The notes under the pieces: model-generated
What the model was told of the DNA's origin: nothing
The model's input: only the letters and a program-made list of their open reading frames with translations
Databases searched by the model: none
Source: Longimicrobiales bacterium
Lineage (GTDB): Bacteria; Gemmatimonadota; Gemmatimonadetes; Longimicrobiales; RSA9
NCBI GenBank assembly: GCA_035461765.1
Contig: DATHUY010000029.1
Span: forward strand, 1-33,585
Direction: 5' to 3'
DNA length: 33,585 bases
In this document: positions 14,862-29,076 of the stretch, piece after piece
Numbering within the stretch: position 1 is the stretch's first letter
Layout of the letters: every line of letters starts with the position of its first letter
Program-made: the position numbers and the translations under genes

Positions 14862-16427
14862 ATGACTTACTCTTCCACAGCTGACCCGGCGACGGGAGTG
14901 TACGGCTGTCTGGACGTGCCGCTTCCGACGGCCGCCCAGGCCGCCGCCGCCGACACGGTCTCCCATCGCAAGTACAACATTCCTGATCGAGTGCTCATGG
15001 AGAGCGCGGGGCGCGCTGCCGCGTTCGTCCTCCAGCGTCTCTATCCGGAAGGACGGGTGGTAGGAGTGGCGGGCAGCGGGCACAATGGTGGGGACCTGCT
15101 CGTCATGCTGCGCGTCCTGCACGCATGGGGCCGTGATGTCGCCGTGATCGCCGCGGGCTCCGCGCCGCCCGACACGACGTTGCTGCACGGCGAATCCCTC
15201 GAGATCATCGCGGCGGACAATGCCGGCGATGCACTGTCCCATGCGGCGGTGATCGTGGACGGAATGCTCGGCACCGGCGCTCAGGGTCCGCCGCGGGGGC
15301 GGATCATAGACTGGATCCGGCGCGTGAACGACGCGGCGGCACCGGTGCTCGCGCTGGACCTGCCGACAGGTGTGGATCCGACGACGGGCACTGTGGGAGA
15401 CAATGCAGTGCGGGCGGATGTGACAGTGACGTTCGGCTGGCCGAAGCTGGGCCTGCTGCTGCATCCCGCACGTGACCTCTGCGGACGCATCGTCGCGGTG
15501 GAGATCGGGTTCCCGCCCGGCAGCCTGACGTCTGAGGCCCGGCTGATCACGCCGGCCTGGGCACGGCGACACCTGCGGGCGCGCGATCCGTCGGCGCACA
15601 AGGGTACGGCGGGTCGGCTGCTGATCCTGGCGGGGCATGAGGGGATGGCGGGTGCCGCGGCCATCGCCGGACAGGCAGCGCTGCGAGCAGGTGCGGGCCT
15701 GGTGCGCATCGCATCGGAGGTGACCAACCGCGTGATTCTGCAGACGCTCATTCCGGAAGCGACATTCCTGGACCGTGCGGAGCTGCACAGCGATGACCTG
15801 GAGCCGATGCACGCCCTCGTTGCCGGTCCGGGGCTCGGCACGGATGGACGCGCGCGCACGGCCCTTTCGAGTGCTCTCGAGATGATGGCGGGGATGCCGG
15901 CGCTGCTGGACGCAGATGCACTGAATGTCCACGCGGAAGAGCCGGGCGCGATCCGCGATATCGCGGCGGGCAGACCGCTCGTGATCACCCCACACGCGCG
16001 TGAGCTGTCACGTATCTCACACCAGCCGCTCGACGACATACTGGCGGACATGCCGGGCGCTGCACGCGCGGCGGCTCGGGAATTCAACTGTGTCGTACTG
16101 CTCAAGGGCCAGCCGTCGCTGATCGCTCTGCCCGATGGGACCCTGCTGGTCAATGCCGTCGGGTCCTCCGACACCGCGACCGCGGGAATGGGGGATCAGC
16201 TCGCCGGTACGATCGGCGCCATGCTGGCGGGCGGGTATGGCGCGGTGGAGGCCGGGGCACTGGGCCTGTTCCTGAGTGGGCGTGCAGCTGACCTGGCGGG
16301 TCTGGGGCGCTCGCTGACACCCGCGGAGGTGAGCGGCCATCTTGCAGCGGCCATCGCCGATCCCGGTCCGGTGGCGAGCACGCTGGACCTTCCGTTCGTC
16401 ACGTTCGATCAGCCGCAGCGCCGTTGA
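14862..16427 (+). CDS. nnr: Bifunctional NAD(P)H-hydrate epimerase / ADP-dependent dehydratase
   Basis: The 521-residue fused enzyme repairs damaged, hydrated NADH and NADPH. The N-terminal YjeF_N epimerase domain (about 20-225) has MESAGRAAA (46-54), GSGHNGGD (71-78), DGMLGTG (133-139) and DLPTGVDPTTG (166-176). The C-terminal dehydratase, of ribokinase-like fold (about 235-510), has HKGTAGRLLILAG (246-258), AGPGLG (321-326), DADALN (350-355), ITPHARE (375-381) and the catalytic AGMGDQLAG (441-449, D445). The epimerase loop departs from the usual NNGGDG, reading HNGGDL, and the loop before GMGD reads SDTAT. GGAG lies 13 bases before ATG 14862, so the exact start is less certain; GTG 14898 is an alternative. 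The gene stands alone after a terminator. Confidence 0.94.
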   Translation: MTYSSTADPATGVYGCLDVPLPTAAQAAAADTVSHRKYNIPDRVLMESAGRAAAFVLQRLYPEGRVVGVAGSGHNGGDLLVMLRVLHAWGRDVAVIAAGSAPPDTTLLHGESLEIIAADNAGDALSHAAVIVDGMLGTGAQGPPRGRIIDWIRRVNDAAAPVLALDLPTGVDPTTGTVGDNAVRADVTVTFGWPKLGLLLHPARDLCGRIVAVEIGFPPGSLTSEARLITPAWARRHLRARDPSAHKGTAGRLLILAGHEGMAGAAAIAGQAALRAGAGLVRIASEVTNRVILQTLIPEATFLDRAELHSDDLEPMHALVAGPGLGTDGRARTALSSALEMMAGMPALLDADALNVHAEEPGAIRDIAAGRPLVITPHARELSRISHQPLDDILADMPGAARAAAREFNCVVLLKGQPSLIALPDGTLLVNAVGSSDTATAGMGDQLAGTIGAMLAGGYGAVEAGALGLFLSGRAADLAGLGRSLTPAEVSGHLAAAIADPGPVASTLDLPFVTFDQPQRR

Positions 16428-16457
16428 CACACGGCGGCGGCGGTGCGCCGGTCAAGC

Positions 16458-16466
16458 TGTTATATT
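16458..16466 (+). promoter_or_regulatory. Extended -10 promoter element upstream of thiL
   Basis: TGTTATATT (16458-16466) fits the extended -10 form TGnTATAAT with one mismatch, in a local A/T-rich patch of an otherwise G/C-rich gap. The predicted start of transcription, near 16473, would leave a leader of about 60 bases. No -35 sits at the right distance: TTGACA at 16424-16429 is 31 bases away and overlaps the nnr stop. An extended -10 can act without a -35. Confidence 0.5.
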
Positions 16467-16532
16467 ACTCCGAGTTGCGCTGATGCGTGCGCGCGTGTCA
16501 GGACGCGGCCCAACCCCGAAGCAAAGACAGCG

Positions 16533-17533
16533 ATGACGCAGATTCCGCTCGGTCCCGGCGCCGAGTTCGATCTCATCCGCCGGTTCTACCCGACGGACAT
16601 GTCGGCTGGAGCGGCAGTGCGCCTGCCGGACGCGGTACGCGTCGGGTCCGGCGATGACTGTGCCGTCGTGCGGGGCGAGGGCATCTGCCTGAGCATGGAC
16701 ATATCGGTCGAAGGCATTCACTTCCTCCGCGAATGGCTGCAGCCGGAGGAGATCGGGTACCGCGCCGCGGCCGGCGCATTGAGCGATCTCGCCGCCGTTG
16801 CCGCCACGCCCATCGGCGTGCTTGCCTCGCTCGCGATCGATGAGGCAGAGATCGATATCGCCCCGCGTATCATGGACGGCGTCCGTGCCGCGGCAGCCGG
16901 CGCACGGGCGGTCCTGCTGGGCGGCGACACGTCGCGCACGATCGGCCCGATCGTTGTGGATGTCGTTGTGGTCGGCAACGCCCTGCGGCCGGTACTGCGC
17001 AGCGGTGCGCGACCCGGCGACTCGGTCTGGATGACCGGCGAGCTGGGTGCAGCGGCTGCGGCCGTGCGGGCGTGGAAGGGCGGCGGAACGCCGGAGCCCG
17101 CGGCCCGGCTCGCTTTTGCCCTGCCGACGCCCCGTATCGCCGAGGCGGTCTGGCTCGCAACGCGCGGTGCCGTCGACGCCATGATCGACATCTCCGACGG
17201 CCTGGCCGGCGATGTCGAGCATCTCGCCGCCGCGAGCGGTGTGCGCATAATCATCGATACCGCGTCGGTGCCGATCCACCCCACCGTGCACGCCCACACA
17301 CCGGACCACGAGCACGCGCTGCGGCTCGCGCTCACGGGTGGTGAGGACTACGAGCTGTGCTTCGCCGCTCCGCCGGGTATGGTGGAACGCATTGTCGAGG
17401 ACTTCGTCGACACGTTCGATCTCGCGCTCACCTGCATCGGCACGGTCCATTCCGGCGCCGGTGCCGTGCTTCGCTCCAATGGCTCGGTCGTCGAGCTGCC
17501 TTACTCAGGATACGACCACTTCTCCGCATCATC

Positions 17534-17537
<4 letters not shown>
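16533..17537 (+). CDS. thiL: Thiamine-monophosphate kinase
   Basis: The 334-residue enzyme phosphorylates thiamine monophosphate to the active cofactor thiamine diphosphate using ATP. The PurM/ThiL fold signatures are GSGDDCAVV (38-46, D41/D42), MDISVEGIHF (55-64), ALSDLAAVAATP (82-93), LLGGDTSR (128-135), a DISDGLAGD segment and LTGGEDYELCF. ATG 16533 is chosen because conserved sequence begins soon after it; a longer frame from 16443 would pass through the predicted promoter and transcription start. The ribosome binding site is weak. I see no TPP riboswitch in the 105-base gap. Its stop overlaps the plsC start (ATGA), making it the first gene of a four-gene block with plsC, eno and an ftsB-like gene. 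Confidence 0.95.
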
Positions 17538-19837
<2,300 letters not shown>

Positions 19838-19886
19838 CCGGCCTCTGCGCGCGGGCGGCGGTCCTCGAAGGCGCTGTTCCGACGGA

Positions 19887-19915
19887 TTGACCGACGACCG
19901 ATCTTCCCTTAGCTT
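19887..19915 (+). promoter_or_regulatory. Probable sigma-70-type promoter of the tRNA gene
   Basis: TTGACC (19887-19892) and TAGCTT (19910-19915) are 17 bases apart, placing the start of transcription near 19922, about 36 bases before the mature tRNA. The arrangement is nearly identical to that of the rex promoter at 3156-3184. Confidence 0.6.
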
Positions 19916-19925
19916 TTCCTGCTCT

Positions 19926-19949
19926 GTGGTGCTCGCACGTGGTGCTCGC
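19926..19949. repeat. 11-base direct repeat in the tRNA leader
   Basis: GTGGTGCTCGC occurs twice, at 19926-19936 and 19939-19949, with two bases between, just downstream of the predicted start of transcription and just upstream of the mature tRNA. It could be a replication slippage product or a leader element; nothing in the sequence decides. Confidence 0.7.
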
Positions 19950-19957
19950 GCCCGGAC

Positions 19958-20031
19958 GCCAGAGTAGCTCAGCTGGCTAGAGCGCACGACTCATAATCGT
20001 GAGGTCGGGAGTTCGAGTCTCCCCTCTGGCA
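19958..20031 (+). tRNA. tRNA-Met (CAT), elongator type
   Basis: The 74-base cloverleaf folds fully: acceptor GCCAGAG with CTCTGGC (19958-19964, 20024-20030), D stem GCTC/GAGC, anticodon stem CACGA/TCGTG with loop CTCATAA, T stem GGGAG/CTCCC with loop TTCGAGT, and discriminator A 20031. The anticodon is CAT at 19992-19994. The fully paired first base pair and the absence of three G-C pairs in the anticodon stem exclude the initiator tRNA. A tRNA-Ile whose C34 becomes lysidine cannot be excluded by eye. CCA is not encoded. Confidence 0.95.
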
Positions 20032-20037
20032 TACATG

Positions 20038-20071
20038 AAGCCCCCGCCGCGTAAACGTGGACGGGGGCTTT
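20038..20071 (+). terminator. Intrinsic terminator after the tRNA gene
   Basis: A 14-pair stem (20038-20051 with 20056-20070, one bulged A and one G-T pair) closes the loop TAAA six bases after the tRNA and is followed by a short T-rich tail. The remaining gap to 20215 holds a weak -10-like TATCTT at 20178-20183 and no gene. Confidence 0.65.
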
Positions 20072-20215
20072 CTGCTGGATCCTGCCTCACGCTCTCACTC
20101 CACCCCTCCCCGGTGTGCGGATCACGGCGCGGCCTGTACGTTCACAAACACGGTGGTGCGATCGCGTCCCGATGTTGTATCTTGCGCGCTCCCGTAACCA
20201 GAATACCGAAAGCGC

Positions 20216-20680
20216 ATGGCGACAAAGAAGCGTACGACCCGACCGTTCGAGGCCAGAGAGTCGAAGATCCAGGGGCGCGGCGTGTTTGCGACCCGGAAGA
20301 TAGAGGAGGGCACCCGCCTCATCGAGTACAAGGGCGAGGTGGTCACTGACGCGGAGGCGGACCGCCGCTACCCGTTCGAAGAGGATGAGCGACATCACAC
20401 GTTCCTGTTCCGCCTGGATTCGGGTGATGCGATCGACGCGGGTCCGAGCCGGAGCATCGCCAAGTACATCAATCACTCGTGCGACCCGAACTGCGAGGCG
20501 GTGGAGGAGGATGGGCGCATCTTCATCGAGGCCATCCGTGACATCGCGCGGGGCGAGGAACTGGTGTACGATTACAACTACGTACTGGACGAGCCGCATA
20601 ACGCCGCGAACAAGAAGCTGTATCCCTGCAACTGCGGCGCGAAGAAGTGCAGGGGCACCATCCTGGCCAGGAAGCGATAG
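20216..20680 (+). CDS. SET-domain lysine methyltransferase
   Basis: The 154-residue protein is a compact SET enzyme with its post-SET zinc segment. GRGVFATRKIEEGTRLIEYKG (20-40) begins the domain, YINHSCDPNCEA (84-95) is the SAM-binding knot, GEELVYDYNY (113-122) supplies the catalytic Tyr, and CNCGAKKC (138-145, CxCx4C) together with C89 can bind zinc. All parts needed for transfer of methyl groups from SAM to a protein lysine are present. Bacterial members of this size are known, but their substrates are mostly undetermined. No signal peptide is present. It starts after the tRNA terminator and lies 46 bases before nhaC, on the same strand, so co-transcription is likely. A basic N terminus (ATKKRTTRPFEARESK) could contact nucleic acid or an acidic partner. 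Confidence 0.92.
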   Translation: MATKKRTTRPFEARESKIQGRGVFATRKIEEGTRLIEYKGEVVTDAEADRRYPFEEDERHHTFLFRLDSGDAIDAGPSRSIAKYINHSCDPNCEAVEEDGRIFIEAIRDIARGEELVYDYNYVLDEPHNAANKKLYPCNCGAKKCRGTILARKR

Positions 20681-20726
20681 CGGGCACTGAACGCGGCGCC
20701 CGCGGCCACCCTCCCCGACGAGGCAA

Positions 20727-22142
20727 ATGACGGAGCCAACCTGGATCTCGGTGCTGCCGCCGCTCCTTGCGATCGGACTCGCGATCGTGACGCGGCAGGT
20801 GTACCTCTCGCTCGCCTCCGGCATCTGGCTGGGCTGGACGATCATGGCCGGCTGGAATCCCGTCGCGGGACTCGGCCAGGCGATCGACGAGACGGTGCGG
20901 GTGCTCGGAGACGAGGGCAACGCGAAAGTCATCCTGTTCACGCTCGTGATCGGTGCTCTGATCGCGACCGTGGAAGCGGCCGGCGGCGTGCGCGGCTTCG
21001 TGGACTGGGTAGAGCGCAAGAACTTCGTCACCAGTGGCCGGCGCGCGCAGGTGCTCACGTTCATCGTGGGCTTCGTCATCTTCATCGAGTCCAACATCAC
21101 CGTGCTCGTGGCGGGCGCGATCGGTCGTCCGCTGTTCGACCGCTTCCGTGTGTCGCGGGAGAAGCTGGCGTACATCATCGACTCCACGTCTGCGCCCATC
21201 TGCATCCTCATCCCGCTCAACGCCTGGGGCGCCTACGTGCTCGGACTGCTCGGCGAGTCGGGGATCGATCAGCCGCTGTCCGTGTTCATCGCCTCGATCC
21301 CGCTGAACTTCTACGCGATCAGCGCCATCATCGTCACGTTCATCACGGTCATCTTCGGTGTGAATCTCGGGCCGATGAAGAAGGCAGAGCGCAGGACGCA
21401 GGGCGGCGAGCTGCTCTCCGCCGGCGCCGCGCCCCTCCTCGATCCCGAGGTGCTGTCCCCGCCGCCGAACGACCGCATCGAGCCACGCGCGCGCAACATG
21501 TTCCTGCCGATCGCGGCCATGGTTCTCATGATGCCGGTCGCGCTCTACATCACAGGCGGCGGCGACCTGCGCGAGGGCAGCGGCTCGACCAGCGTCCTGT
21601 GGGCCGTCCTCACGGGTCTCACCGTCGCGTGGCTCCTGCTTCTCGCCCAGCGGGCCTACACGATCGATGAGCTCACCCGGACCGGGCTCAAGGGGGCCGG
21701 CGGTCTCATGAGCCTGGCCCTCGTGCTCCTTCTCGCGCTCGCGCTCGGGTCGGTGGCCCGACAACTCGGCACCGGCGTGTTTATCGCACAGGCCACCGGA
21801 GATCTCCTCCCCGCCTCCGTGTTCCTCCCGCTCGTTTTTATCGTCGGCGCCGGAGTCGCCTTTTCGACCGGCACCAGCTGGGGCACATTTGCGATCATGA
21901 TCCCGATCGCTGTGCCGGCGGCTCAGGCGCTCGGCCTGCCGCCAGCACCGTTCGTCGCGGCCGCACTCTCCGGCGGCGTCTTCGGTGACCACGCGTCGCC
22001 CATCAGCGACACGACGATCATCGCCTCCATGGCCGCCGCGACGGACCATATCGATCACGTCCGCACACAGCTGCCGTACGCCCTCATCAGCGGAGGCATC
22101 GCCATTACCGCGTTTGCGGTCGCCGGCGCCTTCATGGGCTGA
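20727..22142 (+). CDS. NhaC-family Na+/H+ antiporter
   Basis: The 471-residue polytopic membrane protein has about eleven hydrophobic segments. The NhaC signatures are VIFIESNITVLVAG near 115, SAPICILIPLNAWGAY near 155, FSTGTSWGTFAIMIPIA near 390, and GDHASPISDTTIIAS near 425 followed by DHVRTQLPYA. Family members exchange cytoplasmic Na+ for protons, or exchange small organic anions such as malate and lactate, so the exact substrate is open. GACGAGG lies just before the ATG. The gap upstream (20681-20726) holds a 6-pair hairpin with no T run, so it is not a clear terminator. Confidence 0.9.
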   Translation: MTEPTWISVLPPLLAIGLAIVTRQVYLSLASGIWLGWTIMAGWNPVAGLGQAIDETVRVLGDEGNAKVILFTLVIGALIATVEAAGGVRGFVDWVERKNFVTSGRRAQVLTFIVGFVIFIESNITVLVAGAIGRPLFDRFRVSREKLAYIIDSTSAPICILIPLNAWGAYVLGLLGESGIDQPLSVFIASIPLNFYAISAIIVTFITVIFGVNLGPMKKAERRTQGGELLSAGAAPLLDPEVLSPPPNDRIEPRARNMFLPIAAMVLMMPVALYITGGGDLREGSGSTSVLWAVLTGLTVAWLLLLAQRAYTIDELTRTGLKGAGGLMSLALVLLLALALGSVARQLGTGVFIAQATGDLLPASVFLPLVFIVGAGVAFSTGTSWGTFAIMIPIAVPAAQALGLPPAPFVAAALSGGVFGDHASPISDTTIIASMAAATDHIDHVRTQLPYALISGGIAITAFAVAGAFMG

Positions 22143-22181
22143 GGCAGCCACCCACCTGCGTTCCCCCTGAACGTCCCCAGA

Positions 22182-22214
22182 CCCCACAGGGCGCAACCTT
22201 TTTCGCCTGTGGGG
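22182..22214. other. Stem-loop after nhaC
   Basis: CCCCACAGGGCG (22182-22193) pairs with CGCCTGTGGGG (22204-22214) over 11 pairs with one bulged G, around a loop containing five T. There is no T run after the stem on either strand, so it may protect the nhaC mRNA 3' end or end transcription with Rho rather than act as an intrinsic terminator. Farther on, TAGATT at 22281-22286 resembles the -10 elements at 3179 and 19910 but has no matching -35. Confidence 0.5.
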
Positions 22215-22352
22215 CATCCCACTACACGTCGGACTCGTGAAACCGGGGATCTCCCGCTCCCGTACACATGGAGGGAGCGTTAGATTGCTGGCGATGGACC
22301 AGGACCGCGCGGCCGCTATCCCCGGCCGTGCCGAACAGAAATAGAGAGAACG

Positions 22353-22637
22353 ATGCATATACATGAGTGTGCCCGCTGCGAGGGCTGCGGCTATATCACA
22401 GGCTCACTGCGCTGGGAGATTCCCTGGTCGCGGTGGGCAGACGCGAAGGATCCCGGTCACTCTGACGGTGTGCTGGAGGCCCATCCGTGCCCCGACTGCG
22501 GAGGGACGGGCGCATTGATCCGGATGGATGATGTGCAGCCGGCAGTGCAGCTGGCCTCCCGCCGGGGCCTGCGGCAGCAGGGCAGCTACGCCCAGCACGT
22601 GGAGTCCGTACTGCTGACGCAGCATATCCGGCACTGA
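22353..22637 (+). CDS. Small protein with two DnaJ-type CxxCxGxG zinc motifs
   Basis: The 94-residue protein has CARCEGCG (6-13) and CPDCGGTG (46-53). Each fits the CxxCxGxG pattern that pairs up to bind one zinc ion in the cysteine-rich region of DnaJ and related chaperone-like proteins. A Trp-rich stretch (WEIPWSRW) lies between them, and the tail (about 60-94) is polar with a possible helix. There is no J domain, signal peptide or membrane segment. AGAGAG lies a few bases before the ATG, and a very strong terminator follows the stop by 26 bases, so it appears to be a single-gene transcript. I do not recognise a named family. A thiol or zinc-dependent role in protein folding is only a guess from the motif. 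Confidence 0.78.
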   Translation: MHIHECARCEGCGYITGSLRWEIPWSRWADAKDPGHSDGVLEAHPCPDCGGTGALIRMDDVQPAVQLASRRGLRQQGSYAQHVESVLLTQHIRH

Positions 22638-22663
22638 CCCGTCTGACGGGCATCAGCCACATG

Positions 22664-22701
22664 AAACGCGCCGCGGACCAGCTCCGCGGCGCGTTTTTTT
22701 T
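22664..22701 (+). terminator. Strong intrinsic terminator
   Basis: A perfect 14-pair stem (22664-22677 with 22683-22696) has the loop CCAGC and runs into eight T (22694-22701). It ends the preceding plus-strand gene. It also lies between convergent genes, and the hairpin may help stop minus-strand transcription from the efflux operon, although that side has only three T. Confidence 0.93.
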
Positions 22702-22724
22702 GGCCCACGTGGACATCCGAATGG

Positions 22725-25700
22725 CTAGGCGGGCTGGGGCACCACTTCGGGCTGCTGTCGCGCCACTCGCCGCCGCTCAGCACGCCGCTCGAAGAGCAGG
22801 TAGAGGGCGGGTGTGACGGTCAGCACCAGGATCGTGGAGCTGGAGAGCCCCCCGATCAGGGCATAGGCCAGCGCGTTCCAGATGTTCTGGTCGGCGGTCT
22901 GACTGAACAGGACGAGGGGCAGGAGTCCGCAGATGGTGGTGAGGCTGGTCATCAGGATCGGTCGCACGCGCTCGAGCGTGCCGCGCTCGAGTGCCTCTGC
23001 GAGCGGCAGGCCGTACACGCGTCGCAGCTGGTTGACGTGGTCCACGAGCAGGATCGAGTTGTTGACGACGATGCCGCCCATCATGATCACCCCGACATAC
23101 GCCTCGCGCGTGAACGTCGCGCCTGTGTAGAAGAACAGCAGGAAGACGCCGATGAGCGCCATGGGCACCGTGAGCAGCACGGTGAGCGGGAGCTTGAGCG
23201 ATTCGAAGATGGCCGCCGTGACCATGAAGATCAGCAGGATCGAGACGATCAGCACGCCGTAGATCTGCTGCTTCTCTTCCACGGACCACGACCATGCCTG
23301 ATCCTTCTCGATGGTGTAGCCGGGCGGGAGGGCGGTCGAGGCGACCACCTGATCGCGTGTCCGGTCGCCGAGCTTCTGGGGTCCCCGAAACTCGTAATTG
23401 ACGAGCCGCTGATACTGCTGGTTCTCGCGGATGACGGAATTCAGGACCTGCCGCTCGCGCAGCGTCGCGACATCCGCCAGGCGCACGCTCTGGCCGGAGG
23501 GTGTGGGGATCTGCAGCTCGTTCATCTGTGCCGCGTCCATCGTCCGATAGCCGTCCAGCTTCACCGAGAACAGCCGCTCCTCGCCGCCGATCCGGACGGT
23601 ACTGTTCGACGTGCGGCCCCGTACCGACGCAGAAACCTGCCGGACGACATCGGCCGCAGTGAGATCGTGCATGGCGAGCTGCGTGCGGTTGATATCCAGC
23701 ACCAGCTCCGTCGCCTTGTCCTTCTCGAACCGGCTGCCGGCTCCGTTCGTGTCGATGTCACGGATCCGCGTATATCCCTCGAGTCGGCCGCCGAGGCCCT
23801 CGGCGATCTCGCGCACTCGGTCGTAGTTGTAGCCCAGCACCTTGATGCTGTAGTTCGGCGGTGAGCCGCCGCCGCCGTAGAACGACGGGCCATAGCCGTA
23901 CACACGCACGTCCGCGCCGCCGTACCCGAGCGAGTACTGGTACATCTCCTCCTTGATGGCGACCGGGACGTTCGTGTTCTGGTATTCATCCGGGAAATAG
24001 ACCTGGATGGACGCGCTCTGCGAATTGACGGTAGTGATGAAGCGTTCTACCTCGGGCATCGCCTTGAGCCGGTCCTCGAAGAACCGTGCGAACTCGTCCA
24101 CGCGCTCGAGCTCCTCACCGCGCTGCATGCTGATGTTGATCGAGATGCGATCGGACTGCGTGCCCCAGAAGTTCCACAGCCGGCCCGTCTGCACGTACTT
24201 GTCGAACAGGTGGTACGATCCGCCGAGCAAGACGATGACGGCGATGATCGTGACCCACGGCCACGCGAGCGTGCCGCGGATCATGCCGCCGTACAGCCGC
24301 ACTACCCACGACGACTGCGGCATGGGCGGCAGCAGGACCGGCCCGTCGCCATCACCGGCCGCAGCGGGAGCGGGGACGGGATTGTGCCCGGGCCGCACCT
24401 TGCCGAGCAGCTTTGCGCCGAGCGAGGGGATGAACGTGAAGGCGACGAACAGGCTGGCGACGAGGCTGATGCCCACCACGAGTGCGAGCGGGACGTAGAA
24501 CACACGCAGATCGCCCTGCAGGTAGACGAACGGCACGAGCACGACGACGGTGGTACATGTCGCGGCCAGAATGGGCAGGACGACCTCGCTCGCACCGCGC
24601 TGCGCGGCAAGTTCGGCGGCCTCACCGCGCCTGCGACGGCGGTAGATGTTCTCGAGCACGACAATGGCGTTGTCCACGACGAGGCCGAAGCCCATGGCGA
24701 GGCCCATGAGTGTCAGCAGATTGAGCGTGAGGCCGCTGAAGTAGATGACGTTGATCGTGATCAGGATGGAGAACGCGACTGTCGCAAAGACTATGATCGC
24801 GGCGCGCGGTGAACGGAGGAAAATGAGCAGGACGACCAGCACGATAATGGCAGCGATACCGGCCCGGTTGCGGAGATCGGAGAGCTGCCTGCGGATGTCG
24901 ACGCTCTGGTCGTTGTCCAGAATGATCCGCATACCGGTCGGCAGTGAGGCGCTCAGCTCATCGATGCGCTGCCGGGCGGCCTCCGCCATCTCGACGGTGT
25001 TCGAGCGCGGCTGCTTGTAGACCTGCATGCCGACGGCGGGCAGGCCGTCAATGCGGAAATGCTGCGTCTGCTCCTCGAACGTATCATAGACGCGCGCGAC
25101 GTCCGCGACGCGGACGATGCGGCCGGCGTTCGTCAGCAGCGGCAGCGCGGACACTTCAGCGGCGGACTGCGGTCGCTGGCGTACGGCGAGCGTGTAGTGC
25201 AGACCGCCAGGGGCCGCCACGGCGCCGGCCTCACGGATCAGCTCCATCTGCGCGACCCGGGCGCTCACCTGCGGCAGGCTCAGCCCCAGTGCCTGGACCC
25301 TTCGTTCGTCCAGCTCGATCTCCAGTACCCGGGCGCGGCCGCCGTTCACGTTGATGACGCCGACGCCGTCCACCTGGTACAGGTCGGGGACAATGTGATC
25401 GTCGATGTATTCGCGCAGGTATTCCAGGATGTAGGGGCCGGTGATCGTGTAGCGTAGAACGGACTGCTGCTGGTCCTGGAACTCGTCGGGAATGTACATC
25501 GTGATGCGGGGCGGCGAGGCGCCGACGGGCAGGTCCGGCTCGAGGGAGGCGATGCGTTCCGACAGCTCGAGTCGCGCGAAGTCCATGTCCGTTTCGCGCG
25601 CGAACTGCACATCGATCATGGTGCCGCTGCGCTCGCTCGATGTGGACGTGATGTTCTCCACGCCGCGCACCTGCTGGATCGCTCCTTCGAGCGGTGCCGT

Positions 25701-25882
25701 GAGGAACGCCTCGATCACCTCCGCGGAGGAGCCGGGCCACTGCGCGGTGACCTGGAGTCGCGGCAGGTCCGTATCCGGCAGCAGCTCGATCGGGACGTTG
25801 CGGAACGCGGCGATACCGAGCGCCGCGACGACCAGATAGATCATCGAGACGGCGATGGGCCGGCGGATGAATGACTGGATCA

Positions 25883-25883
<1 letters not shown>
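22725..25883 (-). CDS. RND efflux permease, second of a tandem pair
   Basis: The 1052-residue inner-membrane proton-driven transporter is of the AcrB/MdtB type. An N-terminal helix (FIRRPIAVSMIYLVVAALGIAAF) precedes a periplasmic loop, then a helix bundle, and the second half repeats this plan. In the fourth membrane helix, GFGLVVDNAIVVLENIYR has D404 followed by N405 where AcrB has two Asp; DN is common in other RND subfamilies. The tenth helix has GIVVNNSILLVDHVNQ. Start and stop overlap as TGATG with the upstream permease gene, so the two are translated from one message. Together with the fusion protein and outer-membrane channel it completes a tripartite export system. The substrate is unknown; HAE-type drugs, lipids or bile-like compounds are family possibilities. 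Confidence 0.94.
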
Positions 25884-29074
<3,191 letters not shown>

Positions 29075-29076
29075 CG

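Noticed and set aside
16424-16466. TTGACA with TATATT as a complete promoter for thiL
   Set aside because: The two elements are 31 bases apart, far beyond workable spacing; only the extended -10 is kept.
16467-16532. TPP riboswitch in the thiL leader
   Set aside because: The conserved CUGAGA and pyrophosphate-helix sequences are absent and the leader is too short.
20141-20147. Second Rex site (TTCACAA) upstream of the SET gene
   Set aside because: Only one half is present; the bases at the position of the other arm do not match TTGTGAA.
20523-22364. Long minus-strand open frame opposite nhaC and the SET gene
   Set aside because: It is Asp, Glu, Arg and Gly-rich low-complexity sequence typical of the reverse strand of G/C-rich genes, has no domain, and lies across two well-supported genes.
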